DNA of 64,000 bases from Bradyrhizobium sp. (GTDB lineage Bacteria; Pseudomonadota; Alphaproteobacteria; Rhizobiales; Xanthobacteraceae): positions 62,001 to 126,000 of the forward strand of contig NZ_SSNA01000059.1 of assembly GCF_004799445.1 (NCBI RefSeq), in the 5' to 3' direction. The notes beneath the pieces were generated by a model that saw nothing but the letters and a program-made list of their open reading frames with translations, was not told where the DNA came from and searched no databases. This document shows positions 48,380 through 57,689 of this stretch, one piece after another. The position numbers were made by a program, and so were the translations under genes. How positions within the stretch are numbered: position 1 is the first letter of the stretch; every line of letters starts with the position of its first letter.

Positions 48380-48583
48380 CTAATCCCAGTCCTTGAATCG
48401 CCAGGGTTTGAGCTTCCATGGCGTAAGATGTTCCATACGCCACTGCTCCCAGCGGTCCGGCGGCCAGTGGCTGAGGCGCGATGTCTCCTTGACCACCGGC
48501 GCGACCACGCGCGGCATCACCCGACGCCGCTTCTGCTGCGTCGCCTCGCCGATCATATCGACGAATTCAGGCTTGTTGGCCAT
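48380..48583 (-). CDS. 67-aa hypothetical protein
   Basis: GAGGGAG precedes the ATG. The N-terminus reads MANKPEFVDMIGEATQQKRRR; the C-terminal half is rich in Trp and charged residues (WPPDRWEQWRMEHLTPWK, then WRFKDWD), with six Trp in 67 residues. No transmembrane segment or signal peptide is present. No family recognised. The good ribosome site and non-repetitive composition favour a real gene. Confidence 0.6.
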   Translation of the reverse strand: MANKPEFVDMIGEATQQKRRRVMPRVVAPVVKETSRLSHWPPDRWEQWRMEHLTPWKLKPWRFKDWD

Positions 48584-48704
48584 GGCTGGCTCCCTCGCGG
48601 AAGGCTTCGCCTTCTTGAGCCGACAAGCTTGCTCCCAACTGCTTAACGACTTCCTTCGCCGATGCAGAGATGTTGAGGGTTAGCGTACGGCAGGGCCGCC
48701 TGAA

Positions 48705-48782
48705 GCGTTTTCGAGCGAAGCACCCGTCGGACCTGATCCGACGGGGCTACCGGTATGCGCCGGGAAAACGCGTCAAAACCAA
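48705..48782. repeat. Dispersed GCGTTTTCGAGCGAAG...AAAACGCGTC repeat
   Basis: GCGTTTTCGAGCGAAGCA on the left and GCCGGGAAAACGCGTCAAAAC on the right enclose ACCGGTA. It is related, in the opposite sense, to the element at 41995-42090. It ends just beside the leuC stop. Confidence 0.6.
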
Positions 48783-48785
48783 AGC

Positions 48786-50192
48786 CTACCGCCACTCCCG
48801 GATATCGACAAAATGCCCGGCAATCGCCGCCGCGGCCGCCATCGCCGGCGACACCAAATGGGTGCGGCCCTTGAAGCCCTGGCGGCCCTCGAAATTGCGG
48901 TTCGAGGTCGAGGCGCAGCGTTCTTCGGGGTTGAGCTTGTCGGGGTTCATCGCCAGGCACATCGAGCAGCCCGGCTCGCGCCAGTCGAATCCGGCCTTGA
49001 TGAAAATCTTGTCGAGGCCTTCGGCTTCCGCCTGCTCCTTCACCAGCCCCGAGCCCGGCACGATCATCGCGTTGACGTTGGCGTTGACGGTCTTGCCCTC
49101 GGCGATCTTCGCCGCGGCGCGCAAGTCTTCGATCCGGCCGTTGGTGCAGGAGCCGATGAAGACGCGATCGAGCGTGATGTCGGTGATCTTGGTCCCCGCC
49201 TTGAGGCCCATGTAATTCAGCGCGCGATGCTTCGACAGCCGTTTGGCCTCGTCGGCAATCTTGTCGGGATCGGGCACAAAGCCTGATATCGATACCACGT
49301 CCTCCGGCGAAGTGCCCCAGGTCACGATCGGCGGCAGTTTTGCGGCGTCCAGCCGGATCTCGTGGTCGAAATGTGAGCCGTCATCGCTGCGCAGCGTTTC
49401 CCAGTAGCGCATCGCGGCGTCCCAATTCTCGCCCTTCGGCGATTTCGGGCGGCCCTTGAGGAATTCAAACGCCTTCTCGTCCGGCGCAATCAGGCCGGCG
49501 CGGGCGCCGCCCTCGATCGACATGTTGCAGACCGTCATGCGGCCTTCCATGGATAGCGCGCGGATCGCCTCGCCGGCATATTCCAGCACATAGCCGGTGC
49601 CGCCGGCGGTGCCGATCTCGCCGATGATCGCGAGGATGATGTCCTTGCCGGTGACGCCGTCGGGCAATTTGCCGTCGACGACCGCGCGCATGTTTCTGGC
49701 TTTTTTCTGAATCAGGGTTTGCGTCGCCAGCACATGTTCGACCTCTGAGGTGCCGATGCCATGCGCCAGCGCGCCGAACGCGCCATGGGTGGAGGTGTGG
49801 CTGTCGCCGCAGACGATGGTGGTGCCGGGCAGGGTAAAGCCCTGCTCGGGGCCGATGACGTGCACGATGCCCTGACGCTTGTCGAATTCGTTGTAATACT
49901 CGATGCCGAAGTCTTTCGCGTTCTCCGCCATCACGCGGATCTGCTCGGTGCTTTCGGGGTCCGGATTGGGCTTGGAGCGATCGGTGGTCGGGATGTTGTG
50001 ATCGACCACGGCCAGCGTCTTTTCCGGCGCGTGAACCTTGCGGCCGGTGGCGCGTAGGCCCTCGAAGGCCTGCGGCGAAGTCACCTCGTGGACCAGATGG
50101 CGGTCGATATAGAGCAGGCAGGTGCCGTCATCGGCTTCGTGAGCCAGATGGTCGTTCCAGATCTTGTCGTACAGCGTGGTCGGCTTGGACAT
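48786..50192 (-). CDS. leuC: 3-Isopropylmalate dehydratase large subunit
   Basis: 468 aa from the ATG at 50192 ([15 protein letters not shown]); the frame opens at 50447. The [4Fe-4S] cluster Cys lie in [14 protein letters not shown] and [10 protein letters not shown]. Other blocks are [33 protein letters not shown] and [15 protein letters not shown]. It forms isopropylmalate isomerase with LeuD. It lies downstream of rplS on the same strand but beyond a terminator, so it has its own promoter in the 381-base gap. Confidence 0.97.
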   Translation of the reverse strand: MSKPTTLYDKIWNDHLAHEADDGTCLLYIDRHLVHEVTSPQAFEGLRATGRKVHAPEKTLAVVDHNIPTTDRSKPNPDPESTEQIRVMAENAKDFGIEYYNEFDKRQGIVHVIGPEQGFTLPGTTIVCGDSHTSTHGAFGALAHGIGTSEVEHVLATQTLIQKKARNMRAVVDGKLPDGVTGKDIILAIIGEIGTAGGTGYVLEYAGEAIRALSMEGRMTVCNMSIEGGARAGLIAPDEKAFEFLKGRPKSPKGENWDAAMRYWETLRSDDGSHFDHEIRLDAAKLPPIVTWGTSPEDVVSISGFVPDPDKIADEAKRLSKHRALNYMGLKAGTKITDITLDRVFIGSCTNGRIEDLRAAAKIAEGKTVNANVNAMIVPGSGLVKEQAEAEGLDKIFIKAGFDWREPGCSMCLAMNPDKLNPEERCASTSNRNFEGRQGFKGRTHLVSPAMAAAAAIAGHFVDIREWR

Positions 50193-50573
50193 GAGCGTAT
50201 GCTCCAAAGAATATTTTGCGGGATCGGTTGCGCGCGGAGACGCGCTACTCAGGGAAAAGGGCGCCGCAGCTTCAGTGCGCGCGGCCAAGTTCCGAGGTCG
50301 CCGAAGTCGTAAACCGCCCGAAGAAACGGCCGGGCAGGCGGCGGCGATCGTCGATGACGATGGGTGCGACGCGCCGGCAAGCCATGTTGGTCTGATCTGG
50401 AACCATTGTCGGGAATATATCACGTAAAGTTCGGAGTGCGAGCGCATTCACGTGATCGCGAGCCAGCGGGTCGCGCGAATGCGGGCCTCGCGCTCGCAAT
50501 GACGGGGCGCCGCAACAAAAAAGCGCGGGACCTGAACCCCGCGCCTTTCGTCAAACTTGTTGCTGCCCTGCGA
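50193..50573. other. Non-coding gap between leuC and rplS
   Basis: This 381-base gap holds the leuC leader and promoter (not placed), a partial copy of the GTCATTGCGAG-family repeat near 50459-50503 and the rplS terminator at 50517-50544. I see no gene. Confidence 0.5.
50517..50544 (-). terminator. Terminator of the ffh-rpsP-rimM-trmD-rplS cluster
   Basis: On the minus strand, stem GCGCGGG / CCCGCGC with an 8-base loop (GTTCAGGT), followed by TTTTTT. It lies 30 bases after the rplS stop. Confidence 0.9.
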
Positions 50574-50963
50574 TTACTCGCCGACGGCGGCGGCCTGCGG
50601 GCGATCCGACTTCTTCTCGACGATGCGGGCCGACTTGCCGCGCAGGTTGCGCAGGTAATACAGCTTGGCGCGGCGCACCTTGCCGCGGCGCACCACCTTG
50701 ATCGAGTCGATCATCGGCGACATCACGGGGAAGACGCGCTCGACGCCTTCGCCGTAGGAAATCTTGCGCACCGTGAAGCTCTCGTTGAGCCCGCCGCCAG
50801 AGCGCCCGATGCAGACGCCTTCATAGGCCTGCACGCGCGAGCGGTCGCCTTCGACCACCTTGACGTTGACGATCACGGTGTCGCCGGGTCCGAATTCCGG
50901 AATCTCCTTGCCGGCGGACAATTTGTCGAATTGCTCTTTTTCGAGCTGTTGAATGAGGTTCAT
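50574..50963 (-). CDS. rplS: 50S ribosomal protein L19
   Basis: 129 aa from the ATG at 50963 ([15 protein letters not shown]); the frame opens at 51062. Typical L19 blocks are [46 protein letters not shown] and [25 protein letters not shown]. It sits at the 30S-50S interface. It is the last gene of the leftward cluster, 112 bases after trmD, and is followed by a strong terminator. Confidence 0.97.
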   Translation of the reverse strand: MNLIQQLEKEQFDKLSAGKEIPEFGPGDTVIVNVKVVEGDRSRVQAYEGVCIGRSGGGLNESFTVRKISYGEGVERVFPVMSPMIDSIKVVRRGKVRRAKLYYLRNLRGKSARIVEKKSDRPQAAAVGE

Positions 50964-51075
50964 CGCAAAATCTCCATCGGCGGCGCGCCCCAGCCGCGAA
51001 ATGCGCGCGGGCTGCGCGAGTGTTCGTTTATCCTGCGCGGAATTGGCGCCCGTATACGGCAAAGGCGGGGCGTTG

Positions 51076-51825
51076 TCACCCTTTCGTCGTGTTTTTTGGC
51101 TGTTTTTGGCGGCTGTTTTTGGCCGCCCAGAGGTCGGGCCGCCGCGCCTTGGTCAGCGCCTCCGCCTCGGCCAGTCGCCAGGCGGCGACCTTGGCGTGGT
51201 CGCCCGAAACCAGGATTTCCGGGATCGGCTGCCCCTCGAACTCCTGCGGGCGGGTGTATTGCGGGTATTCCAATAGGCCGTCGGAAAAGCTCTCGTCGGC
51301 GCCGGAGCTTAGCTTTCCCATCACCCCCGGCAGCAGCCGCACGCAGGCGTCGATCAGGGCCATGGCGGCGATTTCACCCCCCGACAGCACGTAATCGCCG
51401 ATCGAAACCTCCTGCAGCCCGCGGGCAGCGATGACCCGCTGGTCGACACCCTCGAACCGGCCGCAGACCACTAGCGGTCCGGGTCCGGCGGCGAGTTCCA
51501 CGACCTGCGACTGGGTCAATGGCCGACCCCGCGGGCTCATCAAGAGCCTTGGTCGGTCCTCTGGCCGGTCAGGGCCGCAATCGGCGGCATCGATGGCGGC
51601 GGCCAGCACGTCGGCGCGCAGCACCATGCCGGGCCCACCGCCGGCCGGCGTATCGTCGACGCTGCGGTGACGGTCGGTGGCCGAATCCCGGATATCGCGC
51701 GCCTCCAGGGCCCACAATCCGGACGCCAGCGCCTTGCCGGCAAGGCTGACGCCAAGCGGCCCAGGGAACATCTCCGGGAACAGCGTCAGGACGGTCGCGC
51801 GCCAGATCGGGCCTACCAAAGTCAT
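51076..51825 (-). CDS. trmD: tRNA (guanine37-N1)-methyltransferase TrmD
   Basis: 249 aa from the ATG at 51825, with GGAAGGC upstream; a TTG at 51834 is the alternative. SPOUT-family blocks are [46 protein letters not shown] and [22 protein letters not shown], which form the SAM trefoil knot. It methylates G37 in tRNAs to prevent frameshifting. The C-terminus carries a Lys/Gln-rich tail. rimM, its usual neighbour, is separated from it here by two unrelated genes. Confidence 0.96.
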   Translation of the reverse strand: MTLVGPIWRATVLTLFPEMFPGPLGVSLAGKALASGLWALEARDIRDSATDRHRSVDDTPAGGGPGMVLRADVLAAAIDAADCGPDRPEDRPRLLMSPRGRPLTQSQVVELAAGPGPLVVCGRFEGVDQRVIAARGLQEVSIGDYVLSGGEIAAMALIDACVRLLPGVMGKLSSGADESFSDGLLEYPQYTRPQEFEGQPIPEILVSGDHAKVAAWRLAEAEALTKARRPDLWAAKNSRQKQPKNTTKG

Positions 51826-51936
51826 GCCTTCCAATGGCGCGTGCGCTCGCGGCCGTCAACGACCGCATCCCGTGCGGAAGGCCCGGGCGGGGACGGCTGG
51901 CATCGACCCGAAATGATCCAGCAAGCCCCCTGGCCG

Positions 51937-52638
51937 CTACTGCTTGCGACCATATTCAATCAGCTCAATCACATTGCTGATCTGCAGATGTTTGTTGGCC
52001 CTGGAGACAAAGGTCCGTCTCACCCAATGATCAATCGCAGGCGCGTACCACGTTGATGATGTGACCTGGTTTTCCATGGTCGGGTTATTGACGTTCCTTC
52101 CCGTAAACGTGGTTTCGATCTTGAAGGTATCGAAGGTCCCGGCTTTGGTGGTGACGCTTTCCTCCCCGACGACCTTCGAAAGCCCCGATCGTCTCCAGAC
52201 ACTGCCGTTCGCGCTGTTGATGTTGTTGGTTTGCACGGGCCACGTTTTGCCGACGGCGAGAGGCGATTGGATACCGGTGCCGTCATGGGGCGAGTATCTC
52301 CAGGGCCGCTCCTCGACCCTGTTCCACGATCGGTCATATACGGCGAAACCTTCGTTGTTGTTGTCGCCGGGTTTCATGAACTTTACGCTGATTGCGGTCG
52401 GCGTCACCTCGGTGACGACGTGCTCCCGGGTCGCGGTGATCTTCCCTGTTATCTCGTCCCGTATCTCGTAAGTCCAATGGTCGCCGGGGCGTGGCTCCTC
52501 CATCGGGACGACAGCTTTCGCAGGCTGGGGCGAGGTGGTTGCTGCATCCGGGGGTGACGCGGTCGGCGCTGGTGCCTGCTGCGCCCAAGCGCCGGCGGCG
52601 ATGAGGCTAATGACCACAGCAGCGGTGTAACGAAGCAT
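51937..52638 (-). CDS. Exported protein of unknown function (paralogue B)
   Basis: 233 aa. The ATG at 52638 is best spaced from AGGGTG and matches the MLRY start of its neighbour; ATG 52644 and GTG 52647 are in frame. A signal peptide (AAVVISLIAAGAWAQ) and a Pro/Ala linker precede a beta-rich domain: GDHWTYEIRDEITGK, WRYSPHDGTGIQSPLAVGKTW, KAGTFDTFKIETTF, WYAPAIDHWVRR and IELIEYGRK. The layout recalls DUF3108-like periplasmic beta proteins. It is tandem with its paralogue, between trmD and rimM. Function unknown. Confidence 0.75.
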   Translation of the reverse strand: MLRYTAAVVISLIAAGAWAQQAPAPTASPPDAATTSPQPAKAVVPMEEPRPGDHWTYEIRDEITGKITATREHVVTEVTPTAISVKFMKPGDNNNEGFAVYDRSWNRVEERPWRYSPHDGTGIQSPLAVGKTWPVQTNNINSANGSVWRRSGLSKVVGEESVTTKAGTFDTFKIETTFTGRNVNNPTMENQVTSSTWYAPAIDHWVRRTFVSRANKHLQISNVIELIEYGRKQ

Positions 52639-52698
52639 GTGCATCACCCTGATTTGGTCCCCTTGAGATTTTGTGATGAGCAGGTGCGGGTCGAGGGC

Positions 52699-53394
52699 CT
52701 AGCGGCGGCCATACTCGACCAGCTCGATCGTACTCTTGTCCCGAACGCGCCCGTCCGACCGCGATACGTAGCTGCGCTTCACCCAGTGATCAATCGCCGG
52801 CGCGTACCAGAGCTGCTGCACGGCCTGCACTTTCCTGGTCGGGTCATTCGCGTTTTGCATTTGAAAGGAGGTTTCGATCTTGAAGGTGTCGAACGTGCCC
52901 GCTCTGGTCGTGACGCTTTCCTGTGCGACCACCTTCGCGGTGCTCGATCGTTTCCAGCTGACTCCGGCCGTGCTGTTGAGGTCGGTGGATTTTAGCGACC
53001 AAGTCTTGCCTACTGCCAGCGGCGTGCGGATGCCAGTGCCGTCATGGGGCGCGTATCGCCAGATGCCGTTGTTCGTCAGATTCCAGGAGCGATCGAAGGT
53101 CTGGTAGCCGGAGTTGGAATTTCCGAGCTGGGCAATCCGGATGCTGATCTCTGATCCCGACACATCGGTCACGGTGTTGGTGATCGTCGATTTGACATCG
53201 CCGGTAATGTCGTCGCGAAGCTCATAGGTCCAGTGGTCGCCGGTCTGCGGGTCTTCCATCGCCTCAATGCTATTCGCCGGTTCGACTGCGGGCGGGGCGG
53301 CCGCCGGCGGTGACTCGGTGGGCGCCGTTTGGGCGGACAGCAAGTCCGTTGTTGCAATCAGGCCGAGGGCCGCGAGGAAAGCGTAGCGCAACAT
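52699..53394 (-). CDS. Exported protein of unknown function (paralogue A)
   Basis: 231 aa. Signal peptide MLRYAFLAALGLIATTDLLSAQ, then a Pro/Ala linker and the same domain as its neighbour: GDHWTYELRDDITGD, WRYAPHDGTGIRTPLAVGKTW, RAGTFDTFKIETSF, WYAPAIDHWVKR and IELVEYGRR. By eye the domains are roughly half identical, so this is an old tandem duplication. 60 bases separate the two genes. The pair splits rimM from trmD. No Cys is visible in the mature part. Function unknown. Confidence 0.75.
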   Translation of the reverse strand: MLRYAFLAALGLIATTDLLSAQTAPTESPPAAAPPAVEPANSIEAMEDPQTGDHWTYELRDDITGDVKSTITNTVTDVSGSEISIRIAQLGNSNSGYQTFDRSWNLTNNGIWRYAPHDGTGIRTPLAVGKTWSLKSTDLNSTAGVSWKRSSTAKVVAQESVTTRAGTFDTFKIETSFQMQNANDPTRKVQAVQQLWYAPAIDHWVKRSYVSRSDGRVRDKSTIELVEYGRR

Positions 53395-53578
53395 GGAGCA
53401 ACTCAGGGGAGGGTCATCAGGCGGCAGATCGCGAACGCCCGATGACGCGGAGGGGCAGCAACCTTAGCGTGCCCGAGTCAAAAATTGTAGGCAAGTGTTC
53501 TTGCAAGCGGAATGGCGATGCGGAGCATTATTTTTTTGTGACGGCTGAATGTCGGTGAGGCCCGCCGGCAAGCCGCGG

Positions 53579-54103
53579 CTAAATCGAATTCTGTTCGCTG
53601 TCGCCCTCGATCTCCGCGGGCAACTCGATCACCACGCGTCCGCCCGCCAGATCGACCGTCGGCACAACAGCGTTGGTGAACGGCAGCAGCAGGGTCGCGC
53701 CATGCGGCGGCGCAATCTCGATGATGTCGCCGGCGCCGAAATTGTGAATCGCGACGACGCGGCCGAGCGGCTGATCGGCCGGCGTCACCGCGGCGAGCCC
53801 GATCAGGTCGGCGTGGTAATACTCGTTCTCGTCGGTATCGGGCAGTTCTTCGCGCGCGACATAGAGCTCGACGCCGTTGAGACGTTCGGCGTCCTCGCGC
53901 GTGGTGATGCCTTTGAGCGTCGCCACCAGATGGCCCTTGGCCTCACGCGCGCTCTCCACTTCGAAATGACGCGCGCCGTCCTTGGTCGCAAGCCGCCCAT
54001 AGCGCTTCACGGCCAAAGGGTCTTCGGTAAACGTCCACAGTTTCACCGCGCCGCGCACGCCATGCGCGGCGCCGATCCGGGCGACGCAAATCGGTGTGGG
54101 CAC
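53579..54103 (-). CDS. rimM: Ribosome maturation factor RimM
   Basis: 174 aa from a GTG start at 54103. The N-terminal RimM barrel reads [24 protein letters not shown]. The PRC-barrel half has [37 protein letters not shown] and [23 protein letters not shown]. It binds 16S rRNA/S19 and helps 30S head assembly. It starts 19 bases after rpsP. The usual partner trmD lies 1.75 kb further downstream because of the inserted paralogue pair. Confidence 0.94.
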   Translation of the reverse strand: MPTPICVARIGAAHGVRGAVKLWTFTEDPLAVKRYGRLATKDGARHFEVESAREAKGHLVATLKGITTREDAERLNGVELYVAREELPDTDENEYYHADLIGLAAVTPADQPLGRVVAIHNFGAGDIIEIAPPHGATLLLPFTNAVVPTVDLAGGRVVIELPAEIEGDSEQNSI

Positions 54104-54122
54104 CGTCGCGCGCCGTTACGCT

Positions 54123-54458
54123 TTACGCCGTCTTGGCGGCGGCTTCGGCTTGCGCCTTGCGCTCCTTGCGCGGCACGGCCTTTTCCGGATTGTTGCGCGC
54201 GGCGCGTTTCACCACGCCGGCGGCGTCGAGGAAGCGCGTCACGCGGTCCGACGGCTGCGCGCCCTTGGCGAGCCAGGCCTTGACCTTGTCCATGTCGAGC
54301 TTCAGCCGTTCGGTGTTGTCCTTGGGCAGCAGCGGATTGAAATGGCCCAGACGCTCGATGAAGCGTCCGTCGCGCGGAAAGCGCGAATCAGCGACGACGA
54401 CGTGATAGACCGGGCGCTTCTTGGTGCCTGCGCGAGCGAGGCGGATAACGACTGACAT
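54123..54458 (-). CDS. rpsP: 30S ribosomal protein S16
   Basis: 111 aa. The opening [35 protein letters not shown] is the S16 signature. [24 protein letters not shown] follows, and an Ala/Lys-rich C-terminal extension is typical of alphaproteobacteria. It is a 16S rRNA-binding assembly protein. A dispersed repeat (54514-54632) lies between it and ffh. Confidence 0.97.
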   Translation of the reverse strand: MSVVIRLARAGTKKRPVYHVVVADSRFPRDGRFIERLGHFNPLLPKDNTERLKLDMDKVKAWLAKGAQPSDRVTRFLDAAGVVKRAARNNPEKAVPRKERKAQAEAAAKTA

Positions 54459-54513
54459 TTAGTTCTCCTTTGAGTTCGAAAATAGCGTGAGTGGAATTCG
54501 GATAAATTTGCCC

Positions 54514-54632
54514 GTCATTGCGAGGAGCCAACGGGTCGCGCGAATGCGCGCCCGATGACAGGCTCCGCGACGAAGCAATCCAACCTCCTGCGCCGCGGCG
54601 ATATGGATTGCTTCGCTTCGCTCGCAATGACG
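54514..54632. repeat. GTCATTGCGAG-family intergenic palindrome
   Basis: The left arm GTCATTGCGAGGAGCCAACG...GACGAAGCAATCCA pairs with TGGATTGCTTCGCTTCGCTCGCAATGAC on the right. It lies inside the ffh-rpsP interval. The same family lies at 16596, 57606 and 61594. Confidence 0.8.
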
Positions 54633-54639
54633 AAAGAGG

Positions 54640-56190
54640 TCATTTCTTCTTCCCCAGTCCGGGAAAGCCGCCGAGGCCGGGCAGGTTCGGCTTGCCGCTC
54701 AAGCCGGTCAGTCCCGGCAGGTTCGGCAGGCCCGAGCGCAGGCCGGCCGGAAGATCTCTCGGCAGCGCGGGCATGCCGCCGGGCCCCGCACCTCCGGGCA
54801 TTTTTTCCGCCAGCGCCTTCATCTGCTCGGGTGACGGCATGCCGCCGCCGAAGCCCATCGCCTGCGCGATGCCGGCCATCGGGCCGCGCTTGCCGGAGCC
54901 CATCGCCTTCATCATGTCGGCCATGTTGCGGTGCATCTTGAGCAGCTTGTTTAGATCCTCGACCTTGCCGCCGGCGCCGGCGGCGATCCGCTTCTTGCGG
55001 CTGGCCTTGAGGATGTCGGGATTCTTGCGCTCACCGCGCGTCATCGAATCGATCAGCGCGACCTGACGCTTGATGATCTTGTCGTCGATCCCCGCATTGG
55101 CGATCTGATTCTTCATCTTCGCGATGCCGGGCATCATGCCCATCAAGCCGGAGATGCCGCCCATATTCGCCATCTGCAGCAATTGCTCACGCATGTCGGA
55201 AAGGTCGAACTGGCCCTTGCGCATCCGCTCGGCGGTGCGCGCGGCCTTTTCCGCATCGATATTGGCGGCGGCCTTCTCCACCAGCGACACCACGTCGCCC
55301 ATGCCGAGAATGCGGCCGGCGATGCGGCTGGGGTGGAAATCCTCCAGTGCGTCGGTCTTTTCGCCGGTGCCGATCAGCTTGATCGGCTTTCCCGTGACCG
55401 CGCGCATCGACAGCGCAGCGCCGCCGCGGCCATCGCCGTCGACCCGCGTCAGCACGATGCCGGTCAGCCCGACGCGCTCGTCGAACGCACGCGCCAGATT
55501 GACCGCGTCCTGGCCGGTCAGCGAATCCGCGACCAGCAGCACTTCGTGCGGATTGGCCACCGCTTTGATCTCGGCCGCTTCGCTCATCATCTCTTCGTCG
55601 AGCGTGGTGCGGCCGGCGGTGTCGAGCAGCACCACGTCGTAGCCGCCGAGCTTGGCGGCTTCCAGCGCGCGCTTGGCAATTTGCGCCGGTTTCTGGCCGG
55701 CGACGATCGGCAAGGTCTGGATCTCGAGGTCGCGCCCGAGCACCGCGAGCTGCTCCATCGCCGCCGGGCGATAGATGTCGAGCGAAGCCATCAGCACCTT
55801 GCGCTTGTCGCGCTGGGTCAGGCGGCGCGCCAGTTTCGCGGTCGTGGTGGTTTTGCCGGAGCCCTGCAGGCCGACCATCATGATGGCGACCGGCGGCACC
55901 GCGTTGAGGTCGATGCTCTGGCCGTCCGAGCCCAAGGTGGCGATCAGCTCGTCATGGACGATCTTCACCACCATCTGGCCGGGGGTGACCGACTTGACCA
56001 CGGTGGCGCCGATCGCCTGCTCGCGGACCTTTTCGGTGAAGCTTCGGACCACGTCGAGCGAGACGTCGGCCTCGAGCAGCGCGCGGCGCACCTCGCGCAT
56101 CGCGGCATCGACGTCGGCTTCCGTCAGCGCCCCGCGCCGCGTCAGCCGATCAAGAATGCCACCAAGCTTTTCCGACAGATTGTCGAACAC
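54640..56190 (-). CDS. ffh: Signal recognition particle protein Ffh
   Basis: 516 aa. N domain (MFDNLSEKLGGILDRLTRRG), then the G domain with GLQGSGKTTTTAKLA (P-loop), DTAGRTTLDEEMM and VLTRVDGDGRGGAAL. The C-terminal Met/Gly-rich M domain (MANMGGISGLMGMMPGI..., MADMMKAMGSGKRGP) binds SRP RNA and signal peptides. A Pro/Leu/Gly tail is typical of the group. With FtsY, also in this window at 62438, it targets membrane proteins co-translationally. It is the first gene of the leftward cluster. Confidence 0.97.
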   Translation of the reverse strand: MFDNLSEKLGGILDRLTRRGALTEADVDAAMREVRRALLEADVSLDVVRSFTEKVREQAIGATVVKSVTPGQMVVKIVHDELIATLGSDGQSIDLNAVPPVAIMMVGLQGSGKTTTTAKLARRLTQRDKRKVLMASLDIYRPAAMEQLAVLGRDLEIQTLPIVAGQKPAQIAKRALEAAKLGGYDVVLLDTAGRTTLDEEMMSEAAEIKAVANPHEVLLVADSLTGQDAVNLARAFDERVGLTGIVLTRVDGDGRGGAALSMRAVTGKPIKLIGTGEKTDALEDFHPSRIAGRILGMGDVVSLVEKAAANIDAEKAARTAERMRKGQFDLSDMREQLLQMANMGGISGLMGMMPGIAKMKNQIANAGIDDKIIKRQVALIDSMTRGERKNPDILKASRKKRIAAGAGGKVEDLNKLLKMHRNMADMMKAMGSGKRGPMAGIAQAMGFGGGMPSPEQMKALAEKMPGGAGPGGMPALPRDLPAGLRSGLPNLPGLTGLSGKPNLPGLGGFPGLGKKK

Positions 56191-56609
56191 GTCCGTTTAT
56201 CCTTTGTCATGCCCAATACGGGCACAGCATCACTCGTTTCGCCGCCGTCATACCCCGCGCAAGCGGGGTATCCAGTACGCCGCAGCTTCTCGGTTCTAGC
56301 GAGCTGCTCTGGGATACTGGATCACCCGCATTCGCGGGTGATGACGACTTGGTATCCTGGGCAAAAAAGCGCCACGACGGATATTCCAAACAATTTTGCG
56401 CCCGAGGGCGCATCGCGCTGTCGGGCGTTGACCTCCGGCCTCAGGGGCCGGGCGGCGGGTCGAAAAGAACGTCTTTTCGAGGATTGCGGGCGTTAAACCC
56501 TTGCGGGCCTCAAAAGTCAAGGAAAGTCGCGGTCAAATGGCGTTTTCGTGAACCCCGGGGATTGGCTACCCCCTTGCAGAAACGAACGTTTTTATTGCCA
56601 ATCCGGGCC
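56191..56609. other. Non-coding gap between ffh and the metallo-hydrolase
   Basis: This 419-base divergent gap contains a dispersed palindrome (56247-56346). The rest shows no credible gene; it should hold the promoters of ffh (leftward) and of the metallo-hydrolase (rightward). Confidence 0.5.
56247..56346. repeat. GTCAT(A/G)CCCCGCGCA-family palindrome
   Basis: Left end GTCATACCCCGCGCAAGCGG...ATCCAGTACGCCGC and right end GATACTGGATCACCCGCATT...GGGTGATGACG pair over most of their length. A second copy lies at 63395-63493. Confidence 0.8.
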
Positions 56610-57602
56610 ATGAGTTCCACCGGAAAGAGCTATGTTGGACCCCCTTCCGATCATTTCGACGGGGAGCGCTTCTTCGATCCTGACGGCGTGCCACCGAAAT
56701 CGCTCCGTGAGGTATTGCGCTGGCAGTTTGGCCGTGATCGGCAACGACAGACCTGGCCCGCATGGGCGCCGAGCCCGCACGCCGACACGCCCCCGGAGCG
56801 TGTCGAGGGCGACAAGGTACGGTTGTCGTTTGTCGGCCACGTCAGCTGGTTGATCCAGACCGCAGGGCTCAACATCCTGATCGACCCGGTGTGGTCGGCG
56901 CGGGCTTCGCCATTCCGTCGGGCCGGGCCAAAGCGCTGCAACGACCCCGGCATTGCCTTCGACGCGCTGCCGCCGATCGACGTCGCGCTGGTCTCACACG
57001 GCCATTACGATCATCTCGATATCTCAACGCTGTCAAAACTCGCGGCGAAATTCGCCCCGCGCGTGATCACGCCGCTCGGCAACGACATTACGATGCACAG
57101 CGCCGATAACGCGATCAAGGCGGAGGCGTTCGATTGGCATCAGCGTGTCGATCTCGGCGGCGGCATCGCGGTGACGCTGGTGCCGACCCGGCACTGGTCG
57201 GCGCGCGGATTGTTCGACCGCAACCGGTCGTTATGGGCGAGCTTTGTGCTGGAGACGCCGGCGGGCAAAATCTACATCGTCTGTGATTCCGGCTATGGCG
57301 AGGGCAACCATTTCCGCCGCGTCCGGGGGGCGCATGGTCCGCTGCGGCTCGCGATCCTGCCGATCGGCGCCTACGAGCCGCGCTGGTTCATGCGCGATCA
57401 GCACATGAACCCGTCCGATGCCGTCAAGGCGCTTGGCGATTGCGGCGCCGAGCAGGCGCTGGCGCATCATCACGGCACGTTTCAGCTGACCGATGAGGCG
57501 ATCGACGCACCGATCATCGCGCTGCATGCGGCACTCGCTGAGGCAAACATTCCCCGCGAGCGTTTTGCCACGCTCAAACCGGGGCAGGTGGTGGAGATTT
57601 AG
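56610..57602 (+). CDS. MBL-fold metallo-hydrolase (NAPE-PLD/UlaG-like)
   Basis: 330 aa from the ATG at 56610 (MSSTGKSYVGPP); the frame opens at 56349. It has the metallo-beta-lactamase signature VSHGHYDHLD (HxHxDH), a further His in VPTRHWSARGL, the bridging Asp in VCDSGYGEG and a late HHHGTFQLT. The layout matches the NAPE-phospholipase D-like / UlaG group, which hydrolyses phosphodiesters or lactones. No signal peptide is present. Its substrate is unknown and it is flanked by repeats. Confidence 0.82.
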   Translation: MSSTGKSYVGPPSDHFDGERFFDPDGVPPKSLREVLRWQFGRDRQRQTWPAWAPSPHADTPPERVEGDKVRLSFVGHVSWLIQTAGLNILIDPVWSARASPFRRAGPKRCNDPGIAFDALPPIDVALVSHGHYDHLDISTLSKLAAKFAPRVITPLGNDITMHSADNAIKAEAFDWHQRVDLGGGIAVTLVPTRHWSARGLFDRNRSLWASFVLETPAGKIYIVCDSGYGEGNHFRRVRGAHGPLRLAILPIGAYEPRWFMRDQHMNPSDAVKALGDCGAEQALAHHHGTFQLTDEAIDAPIIALHAALAEANIPRERFATLKPGQVVEI

Positions 57603-57605
57603 AGC

Positions 57606-57685
57606 GTCATTGCGAGCGCAGCGAAGCAATCCAGAGTCACAAAGCAAGGCTGGATTGCTTCGTCGCTTCGCTCCTCGCAATGACG
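57606..57685. repeat. GTCATTGCGAG-family palindrome (short copy)
   Basis: GTCATTGCGAGCGCAGCGAAGCA and TGCTTCGTCGCTTCGCTCCTCGCAATGAC arms around a short spacer. It lies between the convergent metallo-hydrolase and SIMPL genes and could act as a bidirectional terminator-like hairpin. Confidence 0.85.
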
Positions 57686-57689
57686 GTCG

